Part shown: positions 29,209 to 37,507 of the stretch, one piece after another
Layout of the letters: each line of letters starts with the position of its first letter
Position numbering within the stretch: the first letter of the stretch is position 1
Assembly: GCA_022729705.1 (NCBI GenBank)
Contig: DZAX01000014.1
Location: 1 to 55,357, forward strand
Length of the DNA stretch: 55,357 nt
Direction: 5' to 3'
DNA from: Helicobacter cetorum
Lineage (GTDB): Bacteria > Campylobacterota > Campylobacteria > Campylobacterales > UBA6016
Notes under the pieces: model-generated
What the model saw: the letters and a program-made list of their open reading frames with translations, nothing else
The model's database searches: none
Told to the model about the DNA's origin: nothing
Position numbers and translations under genes: made by a program

Positions 29209-29534
29209 GGCGCAACTGTAAGCCGAGTTCTGTAATAGGTAGTTATTTATCTAAACCGCAAGTCGCCAAGCGGTGTCAAGCGAAGAGCGTCGTTGCGAGA
29301 CTTTTACCATGCTCTTCTTGCTACGGATTGGGTTTACATCGCATTGCAGTCGCCTGCAACACGGGTGGGCTCTTACCCCGCCGTTTCACCTTTACCGACC
29401 AAAAGTCGGAAGTTTGCTTTCTGTTGCACTATTCCCTCGCCTTAACAGCGGCCGTCCGTTAGACGAAATCCTTATCTCACTGTAGCCCGGACTTTCCTCT
29501 TTTGGGGTAACCAAAAGCAACCACCCGTTGCGCC
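29209..29534 (-). ncRNA. rnpB: RNase P RNA
   Basis: The minus strand carries GAGGAAAGTCCGGGC near the 5' end, GGTAAAGGTGAAACGGCGG in the middle and CAGAACTCGGCTTA near the 3' end, the hallmark conserved regions of bacterial type A RNase P RNA. The ends are set by the P1 helix: GGCGCAAC (5') pairs with GTTGCGCC (3'). Length about 326 nt. It is the catalytic subunit that matures tRNA 5' ends. Confidence 0.95.
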
Positions 29535-29570
29535 GAGCGGATTTTAGCGAAATGTTACTTGATGGTATGC

Positions 29571-29652
29571 ACCAATACGGGCGAAGCCCGTATTGGTGGC
29601 AAAGGACATAAATGTCCCTTGCGACCCCCTGAAGCTACCCGCTTAGCGGGAG
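29571..29652 (-). repeat. Family B repeat, copy 3 (right of rnpB, inverted)
   Basis: The reverse complement of the 29112-29192 unit, with an extended hairpin CCAATACGGGCGAAGCCCGTATTGG at its outer edge and GGACATAAATGTCC inside. The remaining gap to 29718 shows nothing else. Confidence 0.75.
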
Positions 29653-29718
29653 AATAGATGGGTGTGTTCTACGCCGCACATGATTGAGGGCTTACCGAGG
29701 TAGTATCCTTGCACATTT

Positions 29719-31638
29719 TCAACGCCTAATATCAGAAGTTGGTTCGGCTATATAATACCCTTGCGAGTATCCTATCTTAAGAGAGGCAACCATATCTTGG
29801 ATCTCCTTTGAATGCACAAACTCAGCGACCGTTTCGGCTCCAAGTTCGCCCGCAAAGCCAACTATAGCCCTTGCGATTATCTGTGCGTTTACGTCTTTAT
29901 CTATATTTTTTATTAAACTGCCGTCTATTTTTATGAAGTTTGGTTTTAGCTTTAGTATGTGCTCAAAATTTGAGTATCCGGCTCCAAAATCATCTATGGA
30001 AATTTTACACCCAAACTCTTTTACTTTTTCAATAAAAGAGTAAACATCCTCATAGCTCTCTATCCTCTCGGACTCCAGTATCTCAAAGATAACCCTATCG
30101 CCTATCTTGTATCTAGCCAGCTTATTTAGTATATAGTCCACTATGGTGGGATTTGTTATATCGTCGGCTGATATATTAATACTAAATGAAGCGGTCTCTT
30201 TTGCAAACTTCTCAAAAGATTTTTGGATTACCGTTTTTGTTATCTTGTAATATAGCCTGCTTTTTTTTGATATACCTAGAAAATAAAAAGGACTTACAAT
30301 CCTATCTTCATCATCTATGAGTCTCACAAGGCACTCATATTTCTCTATTTTTCCGGTTTTGTTGTTTAGTATCGGCTGATAAAATGGAGTTATGCGATCT
30401 TTTGCAAAAGCTGTTTTTAATTTGTTAATCCAAAGAATATTTTGTTTATATTTATGCTCCACCTGCATCGATTTATCATAAAATAGATACGGCTTTTTAT
30501 CTAGTTTTGCCTCTTTGAGCGCTATATTCGCTTCACTCATTAGATATTTAGTATCCTCAAGGTCATTATCCTGTTCGGTATATGATATTCCAACGGTCGC
30601 ATTAAGTGCTATCTCGCTCCCGTCTATAAAAAGATGAGCAAAAGAGATATGTTGTAATAAAACCTTAGCTACATACTCCAATTTATCAATTGCGATTTTC
30701 TCTTTAAAAAGTATACCAAACTCATCGGCATGAAGTTTAAACAATTTTGCGCCTGGAGCCATATCAGAAACCCCGTCGCGCAGTAGTCTATGAAGATTGT
30801 TCGCTATTTGTATAAGAGCCTTATCTCCTGTTTTATGTCCATATAGGTCGTTTAACTCACGAAATGCGTCGATGTTTAAAAGCATTAGCGCATACGGCTT
30901 ATCTTCATTTATCTCTTTTATCATCGCAAATCTATTGTCAAAATCAGTAAGCGGATCTTTTAAAAACTGTCTCATAAACTCTCTTTTACTCCTACCAACA
31001 CTTCTAATGAAAAAATATACTCCCGGCACCGCCAAAAGTAGATAAAAAAATGAGGTCTCGACAGCAAACAAGAGACTCTTATATATCAAATCCGAAAGTT
31101 CCGATTGCGCCACATCCGCTGCGACAACATATCTTGTCCCTTTTTTTGTCTGCCTTGGAATAAACACAGAGCGAAAACTGCCCCATTTGTCTGTATAATC
31201 AACAAACAGCTCATTTTTAGAGCCGCTTTTTATATGCCCTAAAAGCTCTTTTGGCACTGTGTCATACTCATCCATAGAATTTGTAGCTATATCCGTAGAA
31301 AGTTCGCTTGAACTTGTAAAGTATATTTTTCCATCTTTTTCTATAAGCGTATATATATATTTTACTTTCTGATGAGCCGCAAACTCACTAAGAAGCGGCT
31401 TAGTTCTTTCATAGCCTTGTTGTGCGGCGCTCATATCTTCAAAAAACTGATCATGGTACTCATCGCCAAGCAATACCGTCGCGCTTTTTGAAGCGGCGAT
31501 AATTCTTGCGTTAATACTCTCTTCAGCTTGCTTTTTTTCATTAATATATATAAAGTATCCGTAAAAACACGCACAAGTGATATATACCGCACAAAAGTAG
31601 AAAAAAGTTTTTAGTCCGGATGATATTCTTATCGGCAT
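29719..31638 (-). CDS. Membrane GGDEF-EAL sensor protein with degenerate GGDEF
   Basis: About 639 residues from the second ATG (31638), chosen because GAGG lies 12 bases ahead; an ATG five codons upstream is possible. Membrane helices at about 10-31 and 188-212 enclose a periplasmic sensor domain. The cytoplasmic GGDEF domain has HADEF (303-307) in place of GGDEF, so cyclase activity is doubtful. The EAL domain has E435-C-L, IDDFGAGYSNF and KIDGSLI, compatible with c-di-GMP hydrolysis. Likely a sensory phosphodiesterase. Paralogous in layout to 45532-47523. Confidence 0.88.
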   Translation of the reverse strand: MPIRISSGLKTFFYFCAVYITCACFYGYFIYINEKKQAEESINARIIAASKSATVLLGDEYHDQFFEDMSAAQQGYERTKPLLSEFAAHQKVKYIYTLIEKDGKIYFTSSSELSTDIATNSMDEYDTVPKELLGHIKSGSKNELFVDYTDKWGSFRSVFIPRQTKKGTRYVVAADVAQSELSDLIYKSLLFAVETSFFYLLLAVPGVYFFIRSVGRSKREFMRQFLKDPLTDFDNRFAMIKEINEDKPYALMLLNIDAFRELNDLYGHKTGDKALIQIANNLHRLLRDGVSDMAPGAKLFKLHADEFGILFKEKIAIDKLEYVAKVLLQHISFAHLFIDGSEIALNATVGISYTEQDNDLEDTKYLMSEANIALKEAKLDKKPYLFYDKSMQVEHKYKQNILWINKLKTAFAKDRITPFYQPILNNKTGKIEKYECLVRLIDDEDRIVSPFYFLGISKKSRLYYKITKTVIQKSFEKFAKETASFSINISADDITNPTIVDYILNKLARYKIGDRVIFEILESERIESYEDVYSFIEKVKEFGCKISIDDFGAGYSNFEHILKLKPNFIKIDGSLIKNIDKDVNAQIIARAIVGFAGELGAETVAEFVHSKEIQDMVASLKIGYSQGYYIAEPTSDIRR

Positions 31639-31762
31639 TATTAACAACCTCAAAATGAAAAAATATTTCTACTTTATCATATAAAAATACGCTTACGCAT
31701 TGGTTACGTTAAAAGCTCCGTCTATGCCTTACTTTATAAGTTTTGTTATAAGAAAAGTGTTG

Positions 31763-31768
31763 TATAAT
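31763..31768 (+). promoter_or_regulatory. Probable tRNA-Leu -10 element
   Basis: TATAAT, 41 bases before the mature tRNA 5' end, in an otherwise gene-free leader. Confidence 0.5.
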
Positions 31769-31809
31769 TACCGCCCACAATTGAGGTCGCCTCAATTTAT
31801 GCGAAAAAT

Positions 31810-31895
31810 GCGGTCGTGGTGGAATTGGTAGACACGCCATCTTGAGGGGGTGGTGCCCACAGGGTGTGAGGGTTCGAGTCCCTCCGACCGCACCA
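31810..31895 (+). tRNA. tRNA-Leu (anticodon GAG)
   Basis: An 86-base class II tRNA with encoded CCA. The acceptor stem GCGGTCG pairs with CGACCGC; the anticodon loop is TTGAGGG between CCATC and GGTGG; the T-arm is GGGTTCGAGTCCC. The long variable arm (TGCCCACAGGGTGT) confirms a leucine type. It lies just outside the tgt-bounded island; 31896-32062 holds no supported gene. Confidence 0.95.
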
Positions 31896-32062
31896 TTTAC
31901 ATGTTTTTAACCCTCCTACGCCGTCCTCCAAAATCTTTAACCCTTTGTAGTAAAGCATTACCTTAAAAATGCCAAAACTAGTCGTGCCGCTAATGTATCT
32001 AAAGGCGTCAGACAGTGCCGAACTAAATCATAACAACAGAAAATACTCGTGCTAAAAAGAGT

Positions 32063-32690
32063 TTCCCCCGCTTCTTTTCGCATAAAATTCACGCTTAAAA
32101 TCTTGAAATTCATCTTTTAGTATCGCCGCTCTTATCTGTTTCATGAGGTTTAGATAGTAGTGCAAGTTGTGAATTGTGGCGAGCCTATAAAAAGTCAGCT
32201 CTTTTGTGCGAAACAGGTGGCACATATAAGCTCTCGTATATCTACGACACACAGGGCAGTCCCACTCTTCGTCTATAGGCTTTTGGTCTAGTATATATCT
32301 AGCCGCTTTGATATTTACTTTGCCAAAACTTGTAAAAAGAGTACCATTTCTAGCGTTTCTAGTCGGCATCACGCAATCAAACATATCCACGCCTCTTTCG
32401 ATATTCTCAACCAAATCCTCAGGCGTTCCGACTCCCATAAGATAACGCGGCTTTTCATGCGGCAAAAAAGGCGTAGTCCACTCAACCGTGTCATACATAG
32501 CCGCACTCTCCTCGCCCACAGATAATCCACCTATCGCAAAGCCGTCAAAGCTTTTGCCCTCTGACTCCAAAGATACAAGCCCCTCGGCTGAGAGCTTACG
32601 AAACGCTTTATCTACGCCGCCCTGCACTATCGCAAAAAGGTTGTTTGTCGCGGCTTTGCCGTTTGCTTGCTACGCCTCATGATGCACGAG
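32063..32690 (-). pseudogene. tgt: 5'-truncated second copy of tgt
   Basis: This 628-base segment aligns without gaps to 37513-38140 of the intact tgt at an offset of exactly 5450. Bases 32071-32636 are identical in both; five mismatches cluster in 32637-32690, where homology ends. It encodes only the C-terminal half, including the zinc-binding CPVC region, and has a TAG in place of the first Gln of the QQANGK segment. The longest internal ORF (32052-32627, 191 residues) lacks the active-site aspartates' N-terminal half and is surely inactive as a transglycosylase. Confidence 0.93.
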
Positions 32691-32712
32691 TTTGATAAAA
32701 CCCTCAAAGCTT

Positions 32713-35442
32713 TTAAACGCCATTTCGGCTATTTTGTCCATAAGAGCTCTCCTTAAATATTTTTATCCCAAACGTCCGAATATCGTCCAGCCAGTCTTCC
32801 GCCTCTTTGCGACTGCAACCGTAGACGTTTATAGCCGTGCGAAGTAGGTTTTCGTATTCGTTTTGGATAGAGGTGGCGAAGATGGCGGGGTCGTCGCTGT
32901 TTATCGTCACTAGCGCACTTGCGGTTCGGATACCGTATTTGTTGAAGCGCTCCCCTTTTTGCAAAAACTTCTCTTTTGGCGGACAAAATCTAAAAATAGG
33001 GTGACGCTCGTAGCTAGACATATCGGAGATAAAGACGTTTGAAGACGGATTTGTCTCAAATATAATCCCTTTTTTGGCGTATTTGTCTATCAGATGGTCT
33101 TGCAATATCTCGTATATCTCTATTGCGGCGTCGTCAAAGTAGTTTTTGTCAAGCTCCACAACCTGTTTTGAGCCGTCTCTATACGCTTTACAGCGATGGT
33201 AAGCCTCGTATATCTCTAAAGCTTTTTTGTTTTTCATCTCGCCAAGCACGGCTTTATCATACTCCCAAAAAAGAGTCGCGCCGCTTTTTTGTTTGCCGTG
33301 AGTTAGCGGGCAGTTCTTGCGATACTCCCACGCCTCGTACATATCGCCCATAGTCGCACCGCCAACACCGGAGTAGAGCTCTCGAAACAGCTTTTCCGCC
33401 TCCTCTTGAAGCCTTAGGATATATCTCGTCAGATATGAGTTTTCGGCTTTTATCTCTTTGAGCACGCCGCATAGCCAGACCACATTGTCAAAGTGTTCGC
33501 TTTTGTATATCAAGATAGTCTGCCTAGCCTCCAGCCACTCTTTGGCGGATACGCCAAGACTTAGCGCATGCCCTATCCTATCGCAATTTCCCATACCAAA
33601 ATACTCTACGCACTCGCTCACATACCGCATACCCGTGACGATGCTATTAAAATCCTCTCCGGCGTGAGCCGTCGCGATAAGCCTCGGGTGATGAGAGGCT
33701 ACGCCGAGGTTTGCTATGGCGTGCGTCATTTTTTTTGGTTGTTTTCGCAAAAAGCGAAAGAAAGGGGCAAAAACCTCCGGCGGCGTGTGCGTCTCCTTGC
33801 CCACCGCGTCTATAGCGGACACATACGCCGATATATCGACCCTTTGCCCCATAAGCTCCCGCTTGTTTTCAAACGCCTTTTTTGGGGTATAGCGAAGAGC
33901 TATATCGTATTCGCTTACGTTTTTGTGTATCCCACTTCTCAAAAAAGCGTCTAGCGCTAAAGCCTCTTTTTTTAGCTTCTTTCGCTTTTTATAAAACGAC
34001 GGCTCGCTTAACTCGTTTAGCGACTTTCTTTTGTCTTCCCGCCGTTTGTTGACGCATAGACCAATAGAGAATCCAAAAACGCCCTTTTTTGGATTCTCTT
34101 CAAACAGATGATAAAAATTTTGCACATTCTCCGCTATCTCGGAGGCGCTTTGCGATACGCCTGTTTTTGCGTGCAGATAGTTTGTTCCGCTATCTTTTAT
34201 GCCCTTGATAGAGTTTTCCCAATCTTGCTCGTCTACCCTGCGGATTTTTGCCTCGCTAAACTCGCTAAAATGCGCCAACCCAAGATTTTGCGACATCATC
34301 ATATAAGAGCGGAGGATATTTGAAACGTGCAAATACAGCCGGATAAACATCTTGATGCGACTATCTTTTGTCTGCAAAAACAGATAAAAACATAGTATAG
34401 ACTCCGCTAGATGCGCCTTGTCAAACTCTTTTTTCTCATAGTATCTTAGCGTCATAGACAGCAGCGACGCTTGCGTCGTCGAAAAAGTCAGATTTGTAAT
34501 CCGTCTCATATCGCTTAGTTTTTGCATGGAGTATCTAAAAGGGGTGTATACGTTGCGATTTATGGAGACTATCTTGCGTAGTTTTTTGCTAGGGCAATCT
34601 TCACATATCTTGCGCAGTTTTTCATCAATACAGTCTTTACGCATCTTTCGTAATTTTTCCTCAGAGCAGTCGCAATACTTCTTTTGTAGTTTATTATTGA
34701 TGCATTCGCAACACTTCTTTCTTAGTTTTTCATCGGCGCATTCATCGCCCGCATCCATAGATGCGCCATAGACGACGTCCACGCAAAGCTTTAGTATATC
34801 CGTTACTTGTCCTAGCGAATAAGAGCCGTTGTTTATGTAGCTAAATTCGTTGATTCGCGGCTGATCTCTTAGATACTCCGTCGTATATTGTTTTTCGTTT
34901 GTCGGAAGATTTGCGATATTTGCGAGGTTGAACGGCGAGTATCCGGCGCCTTTGATGTGCAGGTGGTTGTCGGCGTACTCTTTTGTATTGTCCACCTTTA
35001 GCCCTAGCGGTTTTGAGCGCAGGACAAAAGCCTCTATGTCCGCAAGCTCTATATCGCCCTCATATAGCGTCTTTGCCAGCTTGCAACCGATGATGTGAGA
35101 GGGGGAGAGCTTGGTCAAAAACTTCATATATTCGTTTAGCGTCTCGGTCTTTGGATATATGGCGGAGCCGTCTATGACGAGATACTTATCAAATAGCTCA
35201 TCGACAAACGAAAAATCATACCGCAAATCCCCCGCCCCGCAATCCGCAAACTCCTTGCGCTCCATAGCCATCTCTATCTCGTCTAGCCTGTAACTATTTG
35301 GATAAAAATCCCTTACGGAGTCTTTGAGTGCCTCCCCGCCCGCTTTTTCGCCCCAAGCTATATGCCTTACGAGCGCGTCCATCATCTTGTCGCTTCTTAG
35401 TAGCGATATGTGAGGGATGGCGCTTATTGTGTTTTTTAGCAT
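32713..35442 (-). CDS. RdrB-like adenosine deaminase superfamily protein (RADAR-type)
   Basis: A 909-residue protein with scattered adenosine-deaminase motifs: H160-L-H162 (metal), HAGE 593-596 (catalytic Glu), RIGH 622-625, NPSSN 798-802 and S849-DDP (metal Asp). About 430 residues separate the first two motifs, whereas ordinary adenosine deaminases (about 350 residues) have under 200. This size, insertion and adjacency to a P-loop ATPase match RdrB of the RADAR anti-phage system, which deaminates adenosine/ATP. Five 12-residue Cys repeats occupy 234-291. The start is one base after the ATPase stop (TAA-A-ATG). The assignment is by architecture and motifs, not alignment. Confidence 0.7.
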   Translation of the reverse strand: MLKNTISAIPHISLLRSDKMMDALVRHIAWGEKAGGEALKDSVRDFYPNSYRLDEIEMAMERKEFADCGAGDLRYDFSFVDELFDKYLVIDGSAIYPKTETLNEYMKFLTKLSPSHIIGCKLAKTLYEGDIELADIEAFVLRSKPLGLKVDNTKEYADNHLHIKGAGYSPFNLANIANLPTNEKQYTTEYLRDQPRINEFSYINNGSYSLGQVTDILKLCVDVVYGASMDAGDECADEKLRKKCCECINNKLQKKYCDCSEEKLRKMRKDCIDEKLRKICEDCPSKKLRKIVSINRNVYTPFRYSMQKLSDMRRITNLTFSTTQASLLSMTLRYYEKKEFDKAHLAESILCFYLFLQTKDSRIKMFIRLYLHVSNILRSYMMMSQNLGLAHFSEFSEAKIRRVDEQDWENSIKGIKDSGTNYLHAKTGVSQSASEIAENVQNFYHLFEENPKKGVFGFSIGLCVNKRREDKRKSLNELSEPSFYKKRKKLKKEALALDAFLRSGIHKNVSEYDIALRYTPKKAFENKRELMGQRVDISAYVSAIDAVGKETHTPPEVFAPFFRFLRKQPKKMTHAIANLGVASHHPRLIATAHAGEDFNSIVTGMRYVSECVEYFGMGNCDRIGHALSLGVSAKEWLEARQTILIYKSEHFDNVVWLCGVLKEIKAENSYLTRYILRLQEEAEKLFRELYSGVGGATMGDMYEAWEYRKNCPLTHGKQKSGATLFWEYDKAVLGEMKNKKALEIYEAYHRCKAYRDGSKQVVELDKNYFDDAAIEIYEILQDHLIDKYAKKGIIFETNPSSNVFISDMSSYERHPIFRFCPPKEKFLQKGERFNKYGIRTASALVTINSDDPAIFATSIQNEYENLLRTAINVYGCSRKEAEDWLDDIRTFGIKIFKESSYGQNSRNGV
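34564..34743 (-). repeat. Five 36-bp coding repeats (12-residue Cys/Leu/Lys units) in the RdrB-like gene
   Basis: Residues 234-293 read as five units of [DE]-C-x3-K-L-x-K-x3, with Cys at 235, 247, 259, 271 and 283, an exact period of 12. Further Cys lie at 244, 245, 257 and 280. At DNA level the units have diverged but are recognisable. They fall inside the large insertion of the deaminase fold. A metal-binding or oligomerisation role is a guess. Confidence 0.85.
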
Positions 35443-35443
35443 T

Positions 35444-37256
35444 TTATAGGTTATTGAAGTGTTGTTTGAAAACTTCTAACGCTTTTTTGACAAGCTCTTT
35501 TTTTCCCTTTTTAAGAGTTTCTGCCCAACCGTCAAACACATTGAAGTCATCCCACATAACTCTTACATCCCCAAAATCCTTCTTCCACCGTCCAAACTCC
35601 TCTTTAAAACTAGCTTCGTCTTTGAGGTTTTGCAATATCTCAAGCATTCTGAACAACTTTAGAGGTATTTTATCTTCAATGTTTTTATTGAACCCATCTA
35701 CTGTTTCCAAAGACATATTGTTCTTATACGTCAGTTCTACTCTTAATAAATTAAGGTATGCCCTATAAAATTTTGGACTTATCTCTATAGCTTCTCGATA
35801 AGCCTCTATCGCTTTGTCGTACTCTTTTTTAATGGCATATATATTTCCCAGGCTATAGTACGCCCAATCATGTTTCGAATTTATCTTTACAGTTTTTTGA
35901 TAAGCCTCTATCGCTTTGTCGTACTCTTTTCTAGCGAAATATATAACTCCTATATTATTGTATGCTGAATCTTGATTTGGTTCTATCTCTATAGCTTTTT
36001 GATAAAGACCCTATAGCTTCGTCGTAGCGTCCCTCTGCGCCTAGCTGTAGACCCTTTTCATAGTAGAATTCGACAAGGTAAAATCCTAAAGAGTATATTC
36101 TGTCTAGTTTAGACAATAGATCGAGTAGAGTTTTTATGGTCTCCGGGTTTGGTTGAGCATGATATTTGCCCACTTCCTTTATGGTCTCTTTGGCAAAAGA
36201 GAGGAATTTTCTTAGGTTAAACTCTGTAAACATTTTCTTAAAAAACCTATCATGAATGACTTTGCTAAGCGTTTCTCTGTAGTCGCCCAGCGACATAGAG
36301 AAATCCCTTGTCTCGAGCGTTATTTCCATACTACTTAGCTCTTTAAAGCTCTTTAGCTTCGCCCTCGCTTTATACTCAAATAGCTTACCGAGATAATCAT
36401 CCGCCAGCTTTACCACAAACTCTTTTTTCCCATCTCTGCATATCCTCTCCGCCCCCTCTTCCATATATCCGTCTAGCTCTTTTTGCTTTAGCGATAGATT
36501 GTCGGCAAACTCCTTGTGGATTATCCTCTCATACAGGCATATATCGCCCGTGACTACCGATATGACGTATGGGGAGGCTAGGTATTTTCTCACGGTCTCT
36601 AGTACCTCGTACCCTTTTTCAAACGCCATATCCACGTCGTCTATCAGCAGTACCAGCTGTTTATTGCCAAAGGTCTTTGAGACGAGTCCGAAAAACTCGT
36701 GGATATATTGCTCCAGCCGCAATCCCGACTGGTCGCTTGAGATTATCTGAAAGGCGTTTTTGCGTTCGCCGTCGAAGCCGTCTATAGCCTCCGCCACTTG
36801 AGCTAGTTTTTCATAAAACTTTCTATTATCCTCATCGCTTAGCTTCTCGTCGCACTTTCTTTTCTCTAGCTCGTTTAGTATCTTTGCTAGGATTACGGTT
36901 AGGAAGTTTTCGTTTTTGTGAAGGAGCGTAGGGTCTATCGGGGCGAAAAAGTAGAAGTTATCGGCAAAGGGGCACTTATTTAGCTCCTCTTTTACGTTGC
37001 ATTTGAGGTATTTTGAGATATTGAGCAAAAAATAGGTTTTTCCCGAGCCTCTGCCGCCGACTATTAGCGCCGTGTTTCTAGTTCTGCATTCGCTTATATC
37101 TTGCGGCACCTCTGGTATCTTGCCGTTATACTCTTTGAAAAGCTCTTTTATCTTCTCGTAAGCCTCCTCTTGAAGCCTCCATCTTAGCTCGTCCGTCTCT
37201 TTTGTGTTTGTGTCTATGTTGTCAAGGTTTATTATGATGCTTTCTTTGTCGGACAT
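35444..37256 (-). CDS. RdrA-like P-loop ATPase with C-terminal TPRs (one frameshift)
   Basis: As written the frame runs 433 codons (37256-35955) and ends by frameshift; removing one base from the CCC run at 36009-36011 joins it to an open frame ending at 35444, giving 603 residues. Walker A is GGRGSGKT (67-74), Walker B is LVLLIDDVD (201-209), followed by a sensor-like VVTGD. After the ATPase part come three TPR units (about 410-510; YDEAI, YDKAIEAY, YDKAIEAY) that straddle the shift, then a helical tail. It is the first gene of a pair with the deaminase-like gene. KAP/AAA+ ATPase plus deaminase is the RADAR layout; known RdrA proteins are longer as I recall, so this may be a short variant. 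Confidence 0.68.
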
Positions 37257-37415
37257 ACCATCTCCTCTATATTTGCTTGATATATATTACTCATTTTTTA
37301 CAAAAAATATTATAGACGGCGCCGACGCATGAAAGGCGTCTAAAAAATATTTCGCTCTAATTTTGATAGTTACAGCAACGGAGTGCAATACGGCAAATAT
37401 ATAAGAGGTTTTGGT

Positions 37416-37505
37416 ATGAAAACAAGCATAAGTATGCGACTAGACGGCGATATAATTGCGTAGACAAACTAAAAAAGATTTACTTTCTTAAAATATACAA
37501 TTTTT
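37416..37505 (+). pseudogene. Remnant of a ribbon-helix-helix antitoxin gene
   Basis: MKTSISMRLDGDIIA followed by a stop; in another frame just downstream DKLKKI continues as expected for RelB/CopG-type antitoxins (MKTSISMRLDxDIIAxxDKL). The reading then decays to a stop at 37505. It lies in the gap between the ATPase and the intact tgt, on the opposite strand. No toxin gene is visible. Confidence 0.45.
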
Positions 37506-37507
37506 AG

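Noticed and set aside
31969-32055. 28-codon ORF (MPKLVVPLMYLK...) after tRNA-Leu
   Set aside because: No clear ribosome site or family match; likely chance or remnant.
31810-32062. tRNA-Leu as the attachment site of the island
   Set aside because: No second copy of the tRNA 3' end is seen at the other boundary; the duplicated sequence is tgt instead.
34564-34743. 36-bp tandem repeats as a CRISPR-like array
   Set aside because: The units are contiguous, in frame inside an ORF and without spacers; they encode a protein repeat.
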